Source: Salinimicrobium sediminis
GTDB lineage: Bacteria > Bacteroidota > Bacteroidia > Flavobacteriales > Flavobacteriaceae
DNA length: 64,000 nucleotides
Assembly (NCBI RefSeq): GCF_900215295.1
Contig: NZ_OCMF01000004.1
Span: 310,001 to 374,000, forward strand
Direction: 5' to 3'
Position 1 is the stretch's first letter. Each line of letters begins with the position of its first letter. This document shows, one piece after another, positions 17,208 to 25,199 of the stretch. Below the pieces are notes generated by a model, which saw only the letters and a list, made by a program, of their open reading frames with translations, made no database searches and was not told where the DNA came from. The position numbers and the translations under genes are program-made.

Positions 17208-18425
17208 ATGTATGCATTTTCGAAAGCAGTCAATTCCATGCATTCAGAGGACGTTAAACAATTGATGAAACAGGCTTCGGGGAAGAACCTGATCTCTTTT
17301 GCCGGCGGTATGCCGAACAATGATCTGTTTCCTGTAGAACAGATCGATGAGCTATATAATTCTTTATCCCCAGAGATCAAAAAATTATGTTTTCAATACG
17401 GCCCTACCTCGGGATATCCTCCCCTGGTGAAATCATTGGAGAGCTACCTGGAAAAGAAAGGCCTGATCATAGGCGATAATAAGATCCTGATCACGACCGG
17501 GTCACTGCAGGCAATATCCATAATTACCCAGGAATTTGTCAATGAAGGAGATATCATACTTACAGAAAATCCTTGTTTTGTGGGAGCTTTAACAGTCTTT
17601 GAAACTTTTGGAGCCGAGATCCACAGTATACCTATAGATAAGCATGGCATCAATATCGAAGCCTTAAAAAGTAAAATCGAATCTTTAGATCGAAAACCCA
17701 AGTTCTTATATGTTACGCCTAACTATCATAATCCTGCCGGAATCATTTATTCCCCCGAAAGGAAGAAAGAACTCCTGGAAACCCTGGCCGGTACCGGGAT
17801 TATCTTAATTGAAGATGATGCCTACAGTGATCTTTATTTCAACGAGGAAGAGAAATCTCTGACTAAAGCCATGAAATCTAATGGGGTTCAGGATGTAGAG
17901 ATCATCTATACCGGATCATTTTCAAAAATACTGGGTCCGGGTTTCAGACTGGGTTATATGCTTTCTTCTGAAGAGATCTTCGAAAAAGCAGAAACGGTGA
18001 AACAAGCCCTGGATGCCTGTACTTCCAGTTTTATGCAGATACTGGCAAATGAATTTTTAGTTCAAAATAAACTTGAGCCATATTTGACATTTTTGAGGAG
18101 TGAGTATCTGGAACGCAAGGATTTGCTTCAGCAGTATCTGAAGACTTACATGCCCGAAGAAGTTACCTGGAATGAACCAAAAGGAGGTTTTTATGTCTGG
18201 CTGAAATTACCTTCTCATATCAAGTCAACCGAGATCTTCAATGAAAGTGTTTCCAGAGGTGTGGTCTTTGTGACAGGTCGAACCTTTGATCCCGCCAGTG
18301 AAAAAGATGACAGGCTGCGACTTTCCTTTTCAAACATGCCAAAGGATCAAATTGAAAAAGGGGTTATTATTTTGTCTGAAGCAATAAAAAAAGTGCTTCA
18401 GAATTCAAAAATGGTGCTTTCATAA
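17208..18425 (+). CDS. PLP-dependent aminotransferase, class I/II (2-aminoadipate/aromatic type)
   Basis: A 405-residue fold-type I aminotransferase. NLISFAGGMPNNDLFP near the N-terminus is typical of the LysN/2-aminoadipate and multi-substrate group related to MocR C-terminal domains. YHNPAG, DDAYSDLYF and the PLP-lysine block SFSKILGPGFRLGY are all present. These enzymes convert aromatic, branched-chain or 2-aminoadipate substrates into 2-oxo acids. With iorAB downstream on the other strand and the ADP-forming synthetase divergent upstream, the likely job is the first step of amino-acid oxidation. Substrate is inferred from context only. Confidence 0.88.
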   Translation: MYAFSKAVNSMHSEDVKQLMKQASGKNLISFAGGMPNNDLFPVEQIDELYNSLSPEIKKLCFQYGPTSGYPPLVKSLESYLEKKGLIIGDNKILITTGSLQAISIITQEFVNEGDIILTENPCFVGALTVFETFGAEIHSIPIDKHGINIEALKSKIESLDRKPKFLYVTPNYHNPAGIIYSPERKKELLETLAGTGIILIEDDAYSDLYFNEEEKSLTKAMKSNGVQDVEIIYTGSFSKILGPGFRLGYMLSSEEIFEKAETVKQALDACTSSFMQILANEFLVQNKLEPYLTFLRSEYLERKDLLQQYLKTYMPEEVTWNEPKGGFYVWLKLPSHIKSTEIFNESVSRGVVFVTGRTFDPASEKDDRLRLSFSNMPKDQIEKGVIILSEAIKKVLQNSKMVLS

Positions 18426-18463
18426 GTCAGCCGTAAATAGAAACCAGGTTCTGCTCAAAAAAA

Positions 18464-18505
18464 ATATCGGGAGATAAGCTTTTTAAAAAAGCCCACTCCC
18501 GATAT
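18464..18505. terminator. Bidirectional terminator between the aminotransferase gene and iorB
   Basis: ATATCGGGAG (18464-18473) pairs with CTCCCGATAT (18496-18505), with an inner AGCTTTTT/AAAAAGC stem. An A-tract lies to the left and a T-rich run to the right. It lies between two convergent genes and can serve both. Confidence 0.75.
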
Positions 18506-18531
18506 CTATTTTCAGAAATATTTTTGTTGAT

Positions 18532-19131
18532 CTATTGATTCGCAGCCAGATTAGTAATTCCTTCTGCTACTTTTTTACCTTCAGCAAAAGCTTCCAGGTT
18601 CAATTTTATGATCTTTTCACTTTTATGTTGAAACAGGGTTTTTATTGCTTCGAGCAAGCTGTCTTCGGACAAAGGAATGATGGCAGATGCTGTGCCCAGC
18701 AAGACCATATTTGCAACTTTTGAATTCCCGATGCTTTTCGCGATTTGAGTTGCATCAACGATCACATGATTCGGATGTTTTTTTATTTCTTCAAAGAGAT
18801 CGTCCTTTTCAGGATAATTGGAGGTGTTGATGAAAGGTTCTGAATCTGTTACCAGCCAGCCATCCTTTTTCAAAAAAGGTATATACCTCAACAGTTCCAT
18901 GGGTTCTACCGATAGGATAAGATCGGCTTTACCTTCGGGGATGAGATCAGAAAATATTTCCTTGTCAGATATTCTCACGTGAGATTGTACTGCTCCGCCA
19001 CGCTGGCTCATCCCGTGAACTTCAGATTGTTTTATGAACAGGTCCTGGTTTAGAGCAGCGGTATCCAAAACCGCAGCAATGGTAAGGATGCCCTGACCAC
19101 CAACTCCTGATAATATGATATTTGTATTCAT
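18532..19131 (-). CDS. iorB: Indolepyruvate oxidoreductase subunit beta
   Basis: The 199-residue gamma-type subunit of 2-oxoacid oxidoreductases. The N-terminal LSGVGGQGILTIAAVLDTAAL and the EVHGMSQRGGAVQSHVRIS block are diagnostic. It pairs with IorA to decarboxylate aryl-pyruvates to aryl-acyl-CoA. It lies 31 bp downstream of iorA in the same leftward operon and ends near a bidirectional terminator. There is no separate ferredoxin gene in the operon, which matters because the IorA here also lacks its ferredoxin domain. Confidence 0.9.
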   Translation of the reverse strand: MNTNIILSGVGGQGILTIAAVLDTAALNQDLFIKQSEVHGMSQRGGAVQSHVRISDKEIFSDLIPEGKADLILSVEPMELLRYIPFLKKDGWLVTDSEPFINTSNYPEKDDLFEEIKKHPNHVIVDATQIAKSIGNSKVANMVLLGTASAIIPLSEDSLLEAIKTLFQHKSEKIIKLNLEAFAEGKKVAEGITNLAANQ

Positions 19132-19162
19132 GGTTCTCTTAAATTTTAGTGGATGAGTTGGT

Positions 19163-20776
19163 CTAATTCAGGGCTGCGATCCTGGCTTTGATTTGCTCCT
19201 TTTGATCCCTGGATAATCGCACACAAGGCCTTTCTGAAATAATAACTGATACTCCTTTATATTTTAATTCATTACGCAGGATTTCCACATTTTCTTCGTG
19301 ATTCTTTTTCAGTGGCACTATAGTCTTCAAATGATCGGGATGGACCCCTATTCCTAAACAGATCTTGTGCAATCTTCCCACTGCCGTTGATTCCTGGGCT
19401 CCTGTCATAGCAACAGCCGAGTTATCTGAAATGATGACCGTGATAGGTGTATTTTCATAAACCGCATCCAGGAGTCCTGTCATGCCTGAATGTGTAAAAG
19501 TTGAATCTCCAATAACTGCAATCGCATTTTCCAGCCCGGCATCTGCGGCACCTTTGGCCATGGTAATTGAGGCTCCCATATCTATAAGGGTGTTGATGGT
19601 ACCCAGAGGTGGTAAGGCCCCGAGTGCATAACAGCCAATATCCCCAAATACATTTTTGTCTCCTATCACGGGAATTAATTCATTTATGGCGTTGAACAGA
19701 TCTGTATGACCGCATCCTTCGCAGAGTTGGGGCGGTCTGGGAGTCACCACAGAAGGAATGGGTGCCATTTTGTTCTGGAAAAGACCTAAAGATCTCCCTA
19801 CAATATTGGGATTAAGTTCTCCTGTTCGCGGCAGATCCCCCGATAACTTTCCTTTTATTTTGTCATCTTCATCAAAATAATTGTGCAGTAATTCTTCCAC
19901 TATAGGGTAACCATCCTCTACAACCAGGATCTCGTCACAATGATCGTAGAGCGCTTTTACTTTTTCTTTGGGTAAAGGGTACTGCGAGATCTTAAGGATC
20001 GAATAATCAGTTTCCTCATCTCCTATATTTTCCATTACATAATTATGGGCTATCCCACATGCAAGAATTCCCACTCCCCTGTTTTTGCCTTTTTTAAGGC
20101 TGTTCAAATTGGATTTTTCTGAATATTCGATCAAAGCGTCCTGTTTATTCACCAGGAGATCAAATTGCTTTCTCGCATTCATGGGAAGCAAAGCAAATCG
20201 CGAGGTATCTGTCGGTAAATTAATATCATTGGGGCCACGCCTCTTTCTTAATACTATACCAGCCCGGGAATGTGATAAACGGGTGACCATCCTTAGTAGA
20301 ACCGGCAGTTTTACCTCTTCTGAAAGATCAAAGGCATACAACATACTGTCATAAGCTTCCTGTTGATTTGACGGTTCCAGGATAGGGATCATCGCGAACT
20401 TACCGTAGAAGCGTGAATCCTGTTCATTTTGAGAGGAGTGCATGGAAGGATCATCAGCCACTACCACTACGAGTCCGCCATTAACTCCGGAAACAGCCAT
20501 ATTCATAAAAACATCTGAAGCCACATTGAGCCCCACATGCTTCATGACCACCATGGATCTCTTTCCAACATAGGACATACCCAGTGCAGCCTCCATGGCT
20601 GTCTTTTCGTTGACAGACCAGGTGGTATGTATATTCAGCTCCTTCGCGAGTTTTGACTTCTGAATGTACTCGGTTATTTCGGTTGACGGCGTACCGGGAT
20701 ATGCATAGACTCCCGAGAGACCTGCATCAATACTCCCCTGGGCAAGCGCTTCGTTACCTAAGAGTAAACTTTTCAT
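19163..20776 (-). CDS. iorA: Indolepyruvate oxidoreductase subunit alpha lacking the ferredoxin domain
   Basis: The catalytic thiamine-diphosphate subunit: arylpyruvate + CoA + oxidised carrier gives aryl-acetyl-CoA + CO2 + reduced carrier. It has the N-terminal pyrimidine-binding domain (YPGTPSTE, 26-33), the linker PRPPQLCEGCGH (346-357), and the diphosphate-binding block GDSTFTHSG (423-431) to DNSAVAMTG (451-459). Family members commonly carry a C-terminal domain with two CxxCxxCxxxC clusters, giving about 600-650 residues. This protein ends at residue 537, soon after SERPC, and has no such cysteine motifs. The stop is clean, and iorB follows after 31 bp, so truncation by a frameshift looks unlikely. 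Confidence 0.9.
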   Translation of the reverse strand: MKSLLLGNEALAQGSIDAGLSGVYAYPGTPSTEITEYIQKSKLAKELNIHTTWSVNEKTAMEAALGMSYVGKRSMVVMKHVGLNVASDVFMNMAVSGVNGGLVVVVADDPSMHSSQNEQDSRFYGKFAMIPILEPSNQQEAYDSMLYAFDLSEEVKLPVLLRMVTRLSHSRAGIVLRKRRGPNDINLPTDTSRFALLPMNARKQFDLLVNKQDALIEYSEKSNLNSLKKGKNRGVGILACGIAHNYVMENIGDEETDYSILKISQYPLPKEKVKALYDHCDEILVVEDGYPIVEELLHNYFDEDDKIKGKLSGDLPRTGELNPNIVGRSLGLFQNKMAPIPSVVTPRPPQLCEGCGHTDLFNAINELIPVIGDKNVFGDIGCYALGALPPLGTINTLIDMGASITMAKGAADAGLENAIAVIGDSTFTHSGMTGLLDAVYENTPITVIISDNSAVAMTGAQESTAVGRLHKICLGIGVHPDHLKTIVPLKKNHEENVEILRNELKYKGVSVIISERPCVRLSRDQKEQIKARIAALN

Positions 20777-20842
20777 CTGATTAAAAATACTTTTAGTTGT
20801 GCAAACTAATTTAGAAGGTTAAGAGGTAACAGAGTATGACCT

Positions 20843-21040
20843 ATGTCATACGATGAGGATTACACAAGCGAGAATAAGAAGGAGGTCTTAAAAAGGGGAT
20901 TTTTGAATGGTATTGGTAAAACCATTTCAGAAGGAGCTTTTTTTGTTCAACATGAACCCAGGATAATCCAGGGTGTTCAAGAAGATCTCAAAAGTACAGG
21001 TTACATGTTATCTCGGTCCGCAGCCGGAGGTAAGAAATAG
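20843..21040 (+). CDS. Small uncharacterised protein
   Basis: A 65-residue polar reading frame beginning MSYDEDYTSENKKEVLKRG and ending SRSAAGGKK. There is no signal peptide or membrane segment and I do not recognise the family. The ATG has an AAGAGG purine tract about 16 nt upstream, rather far away. It is divergent from iorA, with 66 bp between them, so its expression may be linked to the pathway. The composition looks coding, and a weak hairpin (GAAACC/GGTTTC, 21066-21085) follows. Moderate doubt remains that it is a gene. Confidence 0.5.
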   Translation: MSYDEDYTSENKKEVLKRGFLNGIGKTISEGAFFVQHEPRIIQGVQEDLKSTGYMLSRSAAGGKK

Positions 21041-21116
21041 CTCCATTTAAAAAGTTTAGTCAAAAGAAACCCTGGAAAAGGTTTCAAAAATGACATTTTA
21101 AAGAGGTATTAAAAAA

Positions 21117-21140
21117 AGAAACGCCCCGAAGGGCGTCTCT
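21117..21140 (-). terminator. Rho-independent terminator of the hsp20 gene
   Basis: On the minus strand an AGACGCCC-TTCG-GGGCGT hairpin with a stable UUCG tetraloop is followed by a run of seven T (AAAAAAA at 21111-21117 on the plus strand). It begins 38 nt after the hsp20 stop. Confidence 0.85.
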
Positions 21141-21177
21141 TAAATTTTAATCACCAGTTAACTAAATCTATCGTTCA

Positions 21178-21624
21178 TTATTTAATATCGATCATTCTCT
21201 TTGCCTGTACTTTAGCATCTTCGCGTTTTGGAAGCTCGATCTTCAATACCCCTTCATTATATTTTGCAGAGATCTTTTCGGGATCTACAGTTTCAGGCAA
21301 ACTAAAGGCTCTTTTGAAGCTGGTGTAGCTAAATTCGCGACGGGTGAATCTTCCTCCATTTTCTTTCTTCTCATCTTCTTTTTTGACTTCAGAAGAAATA
21401 GTAAGCACTCCATTATCCAGTTCAAGGTTGAAATCTTTTTTGGACATTCCGGGAGCAGCAACTTCCAGAGTGAAAGATTCATCATTTTCGGCGATGTTCA
21501 CTGCAGGTACGCTGGTTCCAATCCTGCTCATTCCATTGTTTCCATTGTCCATCCAGTCGGTTTTAAACATGTCATCAAAAATCGATGGAAGCCAATTGTC
21601 GGTGTTTCTTTTAATAAGGTTCAT
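21178..21624 (-). CDS. Small heat-shock protein, Hsp20/alpha-crystallin family
   Basis: A 148-residue ATP-independent holdase chaperone. The alpha-crystallin domain spans about residues 38-135, with FTLEVAAPGMSKKDF and the C-terminal block NEGVLKIELPK typical of the family. The C-terminal I-x-I-type anchor is represented by the MIDIK end. It forms cytoplasmic oligomers that bind unfolding proteins. The gene stands alone with a strong UUCG-loop terminator. No CIRCE or other heat-shock operator is obvious upstream. Confidence 0.95.
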   Translation of the reverse strand: MNLIKRNTDNWLPSIFDDMFKTDWMDNGNNGMSRIGTSVPAVNIAENDESFTLEVAAPGMSKKDFNLELDNGVLTISSEVKKEDEKKENGGRFTRREFSYTSFKRAFSLPETVDPEKISAKYNEGVLKIELPKREDAKVQAKRMIDIK

Positions 21625-21844
21625 AATTGTAATATTTTGAGGTTATACTTTTAAAATTTCAAAAACATCCAGTCAAATTAGATACCACAGCAATATTTCA
21701 GACTTTTTGGCGTATATCGATTGAGTTTTACCGACAAATTGTCATTCATTGAAAAAAGATGTACTCGTCCTTTTTTCTACTTTTGAAGTTGGAACTCCCA
21801 TTTATTTAGTAAGGTTTCGTAATTTTATCCCGTAAAAACAACCT

Positions 21845-22090
21845 ATGCCCCTATCCAATAACGATATCTTCAAAAAACTTAGAGTTGCTTTAAAGCTCCG
21901 CGATGAAGACATAGTACACATCTGCTCCCTGGTGGATTTCAAAGTCACCAAAAGTGAGATTGGAGCCATCTTTAGAAGTGAGGATCACCCAAAATACGTG
22001 GAATGCGGGGATCAATTCCTGCGGAATTTCCTTAACGGCCTGGTGATCTACAAACGCGGCCCAATGCCCAAAAAGGAAGAAAAGAAGTAG
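21845..22090 (+). CDS. DUF1456 family protein, single-domain form
   Basis: An 81-residue protein with one copy of the YehS/DUF1456 module: NNDIFKKLRVALKLRDEDI, then VTKSEIGAIFRSEDHPKY. E. coli YehS carries two tandem copies (about 156 residues), so this is a half-length single-module form. Function unknown. It ends in a basic KKEEKK tail and sits 3 nt upstream of the APS reductase gene, making co-transcription nearly certain. Confidence 0.8.
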   Translation: MPLSNNDIFKKLRVALKLRDEDIVHICSLVDFKVTKSEIGAIFRSEDHPKYVECGDQFLRNFLNGLVIYKRGPMPKKEEKK

Positions 22091-22093
22091 TTC

Positions 22094-22783
22094 ATGGAGG
22101 TAATTTCAGAAAAACGAGAGGTTTCAGCTGCTGAAATAGCACAGCTGAATCAAAAATACAAAGACCTCAACCTTCACCAGAGAATTTCAGAATTATATAA
22201 TGATTTTAATGAGGCAGAAGTGATGTTAACCAGTTCATTTGCTGCCACCTCTGCTTTTCTGCTCAAACTATTTTCTGATGTTAACAGGAATCAGCTTGTT
22301 TACTTCATTGACACCGGATACCATTTTGAACAAACTCTGGAATATAAGGAGCAGCTAACAGAACTCTATGGGCTGCGGGTAAAATCTATTAGTGCGGTGA
22401 AGGAAGAACACGAGTTCACCAAAACTGACGAGACCTGGAAGAAGAATCCCGATTTTTGCTGTTACATCAATAAAGTTAAGCCGCTGGACCTCATAAAATC
22501 CAAATATACCGTTTGGGTAAGCGGATTAATGGAGTGGCAAAGCGACCATAGGGCCACATTAGATATTTTTGAACAGAGAGGAGAGATCCTGAAATTTTAT
22601 CCTCTCTTAGATGTTTCAAAAAAAGAACGGAACGAATTCATTGAAAAACATCAATTGCCTTTTCACCCTCTTGTGGCAAAAGGATATCATTCTATTGGCT
22701 GCTCCCACTGCACTGTAGCAGGTGATGAACGTAGCGGCCGCTGGAATAACAATCCCAAGACAGAATGTGGGTTACATCTGTAA
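22094..22783 (+). CDS. cysH: Phosphoadenylyl/adenylyl-sulfate reductase, Fe-S (APS) type
   Basis: Reduces activated sulfate to sulfite in assimilation, using thioredoxin. The 229-residue protein has TSSFAATSA and DTGYHFEQT (PAPS-reductase core) and all cysteines of the [4Fe-4S] APS-reductase subtype: Cys122-Cys123, Cys203-x2-Cys206, and the catalytic Cys225 in the C-terminal ECGLH. It should therefore use adenylyl-sulfate rather than PAPS. The partner sulfurylase genes are not in this window. It forms an operon with the DUF1456 gene, and a heptad array and hairpin follow. Confidence 0.93.
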   Translation: MEVISEKREVSAAEIAQLNQKYKDLNLHQRISELYNDFNEAEVMLTSSFAATSAFLLKLFSDVNRNQLVYFIDTGYHFEQTLEYKEQLTELYGLRVKSISAVKEEHEFTKTDETWKKNPDFCCYINKVKPLDLIKSKYTVWVSGLMEWQSDHRATLDIFEQRGEILKFYPLLDVSKKERNEFIEKHQLPFHPLVAKGYHSIGCSHCTVAGDERSGRWNNNPKTECGLHL

Positions 22784-22793
22784 CTTTAAAGAC

Positions 22794-22828
22794 CCAGGAA
22801 CCTGTAGGCAGGAATCAGGACATGACAT
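22794..22828 (+). repeat. Heptanucleotide-periodic array 3' of cysH
   Basis: Five 7-bp words in register, CCAGGAA, CCTGTAG, GCAGGAA, TCAGGAC, ATGACAT, start 10 nt after the cysH stop and run up to the terminator hairpin at 22834. The first, third and fourth share CAGGA. Confidence 0.5.
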
Positions 22829-22833
22829 AAAAA

Positions 22834-22860
22834 AATCCCGGAGTGATGAGTTCCGGGATT
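22834..22860. terminator. Bidirectional terminator between cysH and a small secreted-protein gene
   Basis: AATCCCGGA (22834-22842) pairs with TCCGGGATT (22852-22860). A seven-A run on the left serves the minus-strand gene. A T-containing run on the right serves cysH less well. Confidence 0.75.
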
Positions 22861-22885
22861 CTTTGTTTAGTAAATTCGGCTAAAT

Positions 22886-23209
22886 CTAACATAGAGGCTT
22901 TACCACTGTAAGTTCATAGATCTTACCTTTCATCCAATCTGAAGGCAAGGCTTTATTGGCAAGTTTCTCTTCCAGCAATTTGCTCACTTCCTTATTGTCT
23001 GAGGCTACAGACAGACTCTGGATCTTTTGATCTTCAGAAACCGAGAAGAACAAAGTTACTTGCAGGGTTTTACCGTCTGCCGATTTAAACTCCTTCAGGA
23101 TTTTTTCAATTTCTAGAGAAACTGAATCCGGATTGCCAACTGTTCCGGCCTGTGTGGCCGAAGTAAGGATCATTGCAACTACTACTAACAACATCTTGAT
23201 ACTTTTCAT
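22886..23209 (-). CDS. Small secreted protein, paralogue 1
   Basis: A 107-residue exported protein. A signal peptide (1-21, MKSIKMLLVVVAMILTSATQA) precedes a mature part of about 86 residues with SLEIEKILKE, the strand pattern VTLFFSVSEDQKIQSLSV, and the C-terminal KIYELTVVKPLC. It aligns along its whole length with the protein encoded at 23390-23731 (shared pattern: EIEK.L, VT..F.V...QKI...SV.S.N.EV, K.YEL.V). Function unknown. Each of the two genes has its own terminator, so they are probably expressed separately. Confidence 0.75.
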   Translation of the reverse strand: MKSIKMLLVVVAMILTSATQAGTVGNPDSVSLEIEKILKEFKSADGKTLQVTLFFSVSEDQKIQSLSVASDNKEVSKLLEEKLANKALPSDWMKGKIYELTVVKPLC

Positions 23210-23347
23210 AATATTCGTTTTAAGATTGACTGATTTATTTTTTGATGATTAATGATTTACTATAAAGACTTAAAAAAGAGAGAGTTGTTACAACCAGAAA
23301 TATATTTTAACAAAACTTTCACTATATTTAATGTAAGGATAAAAAAA

Positions 23348-23368
23348 AACCCGGGGATGAGCCGGGTT
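23348..23368 (-). terminator. Terminator of small secreted-protein gene 2
   Basis: An AACCCGG/CCGGGTT hairpin with a run of nine A on the plus strand at its left, i.e. a T-tract for the minus-strand gene ending at 23390. Confidence 0.8.
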
Positions 23369-23389
23369 CTTTATTTAAAGGAATGAAGA

Positions 23390-23731
23390 TTATCTCCTGG
23401 ATTTCACCTTAACAGGTAACTCATAGAATTTTTCTGTAGACCAACCTTCTCCCTTTAATTTGCGATGGTTCAATCTCTTTTCAATAAATTCATTCACTTC
23501 CTCGTTCTGAGATTTTACCGAATAGATCTCAATCTTTTGTTCCTGATTCACTTCGAAGATAACAGTGACAGTAAATTCTTCTTCAATGATTAACCCTGAA
23601 TCTTTCAGCATCTTTTCAATTTCATAGGTGATGCTGCCCCTGTTAGCTTCAAAATAATAAGCTGAATTGGCAAAAGTTGATGCAGTCAACATTAAGGCAA
23701 AAGCCGCGAAAAATAATTTTAGTTTTCTCAT
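23390..23731 (-). CDS. Small secreted protein, paralogue 2
   Basis: A 113-residue exported protein with a signal peptide (1-21, ending STFA). The mature part has ITYEIEKMLKDSG, the VTVIFEVNQEQKIEIYSVKS strand block and a basic C-terminus (KVKSRR). It is paralogous to the downstream 22886-23209 gene. The shape (helix, then two or three strands) recalls small periplasmic proteins, but I cannot name a family. It ends just before its own strong terminator. Confidence 0.75.
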   Translation of the reverse strand: MRKLKLFFAAFALMLTASTFANSAYYFEANRGSITYEIEKMLKDSGLIIEEEFTVTVIFEVNQEQKIEIYSVKSQNEEVNEFIEKRLNHRKLKGEGWSTEKFYELPVKVKSRR

Positions 23732-23858
23732 GACAGTTCGTTTTTAGTTATTGATTATTGATTGATGTTATACCTTAAAGACTGCCGGGATATATTTCTT
23801 GTTACAGTACTATTTTCTTCTTAACTACAATTTAACATTTTAGATTCTGCATAAAAAA

Positions 23859-23878
23859 ACCCCGGCAGTTGCCGGGGT
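23859..23878 (-). terminator. Terminator of sucC
   Basis: ACCCCGGC (23859-23866) pairs with GCCGGGGT (23871-23878). A seven-A run on the plus strand (23853-23859) is the T-tract for the minus-strand sucC, which ends 26 nt away. Confidence 0.85.
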
Positions 23879-23904
23879 CCGTATTCATTAAGTTTTGGCA
23901 CACT

Positions 23905-25095
23905 TTAAGCCAACACTTCCTGTACTTTATCTGCTGCTTCCTGAAATTCTACTGCACTGTAGACATCCAGTCCGCTATTGTCGATCAATTCCTTTGCAAT
24001 ATCTGCATTGGTTCCCTGTAAACGCACAATGATAGGTACGTGGATGTTCCCCATGTTCTTATATGCATCAACAATTCCCTGAGCAACTCGATCACAACGA
24101 ACAATTCCTCCAAAAATATTTACGAGGATAGCCTTTACTTTTTCATCTTTTAAAATAAGACGGAAAGCTTCTTCCACTCTCTTGGCATCTGCTGTACCTC
24201 CCACGTCAAGGAAGTTTGCAGGTTCTCCTCCGGCCTGTTTAATAAGGTCCATTGTTGCCATTGCAAGTCCGGCACCATTTACCATACAACCTACGTTTCC
24301 GTCAAGGTCCACATAATTAAGTCCCACTGCACGCGCTTCTACTTCTACAGGACTTTCTTCCCGCTCGTCGCGCATTTCAGCGTAATCTTTATGACGGAAA
24401 AGGGCGTTATCATCTAAAGTTACTTTAGCATCAACAGCCATGATTTTGTCATCACTTGTCTTCAAGACAGGGTTGATCTCAAAAAGAGTAGAATCAGATT
24501 TTGTGAAGGCTTCATAAAGCGACATCACAAATTTGGTCATTTCTTTAAAAGCAGTTCCGCTAAGACCAAGATTGAAAGCAATTCTGCGGGCCTGGAAAGG
24601 CAGTAATCCTGTTGAAGGATCAATTTCTTCATTAAAGATAAGATGCGGAGTCTTCTCTGCAACTGTTTCTATATCCATCCCACCTTCGGTAGAATACATG
24701 ATCATATTTCTTCCGGTGGCCCGGTTTAGGAGCACAGACATATAATATTCTTCCGGCTCATTATCTCCCGGATAATATACATCTTCAGCGATTAAAACCT
24801 GGTGTACCTTTTTACCTTCCGCAGAAGTTTGAGGCGTTACAAGATTCATCCCAATGATTTGTCCCGAGATCTCTTCTACTTCCTGAAGGTTTTTGGCAAG
24901 TTTTACTCCTCCACCTTTTCCACGTCCACCAGCATGAACCTGAGCTTTAATTACATGCCAACCTGTACCGGTTTGTTCTGTAAGTTTTTTTGCAGCTTCT
25001 ACTGCCTCTTTTGGATCCTGGGCAACGATCCCACGCTGTATGCGCACTCCAAAACTGCTTAAAATCTCTTTTCCCTGATATTCGTGTATATTCAT
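23905..25095 (-). CDS. sucC: Succinyl-CoA synthetase subunit beta, ADP-forming
   Basis: The 396-residue ATP-grasp subunit that, with SucD, interconverts succinyl-CoA and succinate with ATP formation in the TCA cycle. The N-terminal MNIHEYQGKEIL, the glycine-rich GRGKGGGVKLAK and the C-terminal NIFGGIVRCD are canonical. sucD is not adjacent, as often in this group. It has a matching Bacteroidota promoter upstream (25130-25161) and a terminator downstream, so it is probably monocistronic. It belongs to the same ligase superfamily as the ADP-forming synthetase at 14988, but the two are clearly separate genes. Confidence 0.96.
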   Translation of the reverse strand: MNIHEYQGKEILSSFGVRIQRGIVAQDPKEAVEAAKKLTEQTGTGWHVIKAQVHAGGRGKGGGVKLAKNLQEVEEISGQIIGMNLVTPQTSAEGKKVHQVLIAEDVYYPGDNEPEEYYMSVLLNRATGRNMIMYSTEGGMDIETVAEKTPHLIFNEEIDPSTGLLPFQARRIAFNLGLSGTAFKEMTKFVMSLYEAFTKSDSTLFEINPVLKTSDDKIMAVDAKVTLDDNALFRHKDYAEMRDEREESPVEVEARAVGLNYVDLDGNVGCMVNGAGLAMATMDLIKQAGGEPANFLDVGGTADAKRVEEAFRLILKDEKVKAILVNIFGGIVRCDRVAQGIVDAYKNMGNIHVPIIVRLQGTNADIAKELIDNSGLDVYSAVEFQEAADKVQEVLA

Positions 25096-25129
25096 AATAA
25101 GGTGTTTCTTCAGTGTTTGTTATGGTCCA

Positions 25130-25161
25130 CAAAAGTAACAAATGTTATAGGATAATGCCAA
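25130..25161 (-). promoter_or_regulatory. Bacteroidota-type promoter of sucC
   Basis: On the minus strand TTGG (25161-25158) and TACTTTTG (25137-25130) are about 20 nt apart, matching the TTG/TTTG and TAnnTTTG elements. The -7 box ends 34 nt before the sucC start. Confidence 0.55.
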
Positions 25162-25199
25162 TCTTTTTTAGGCGCAGCGCGCAGCTCGTGGGAATTTTG

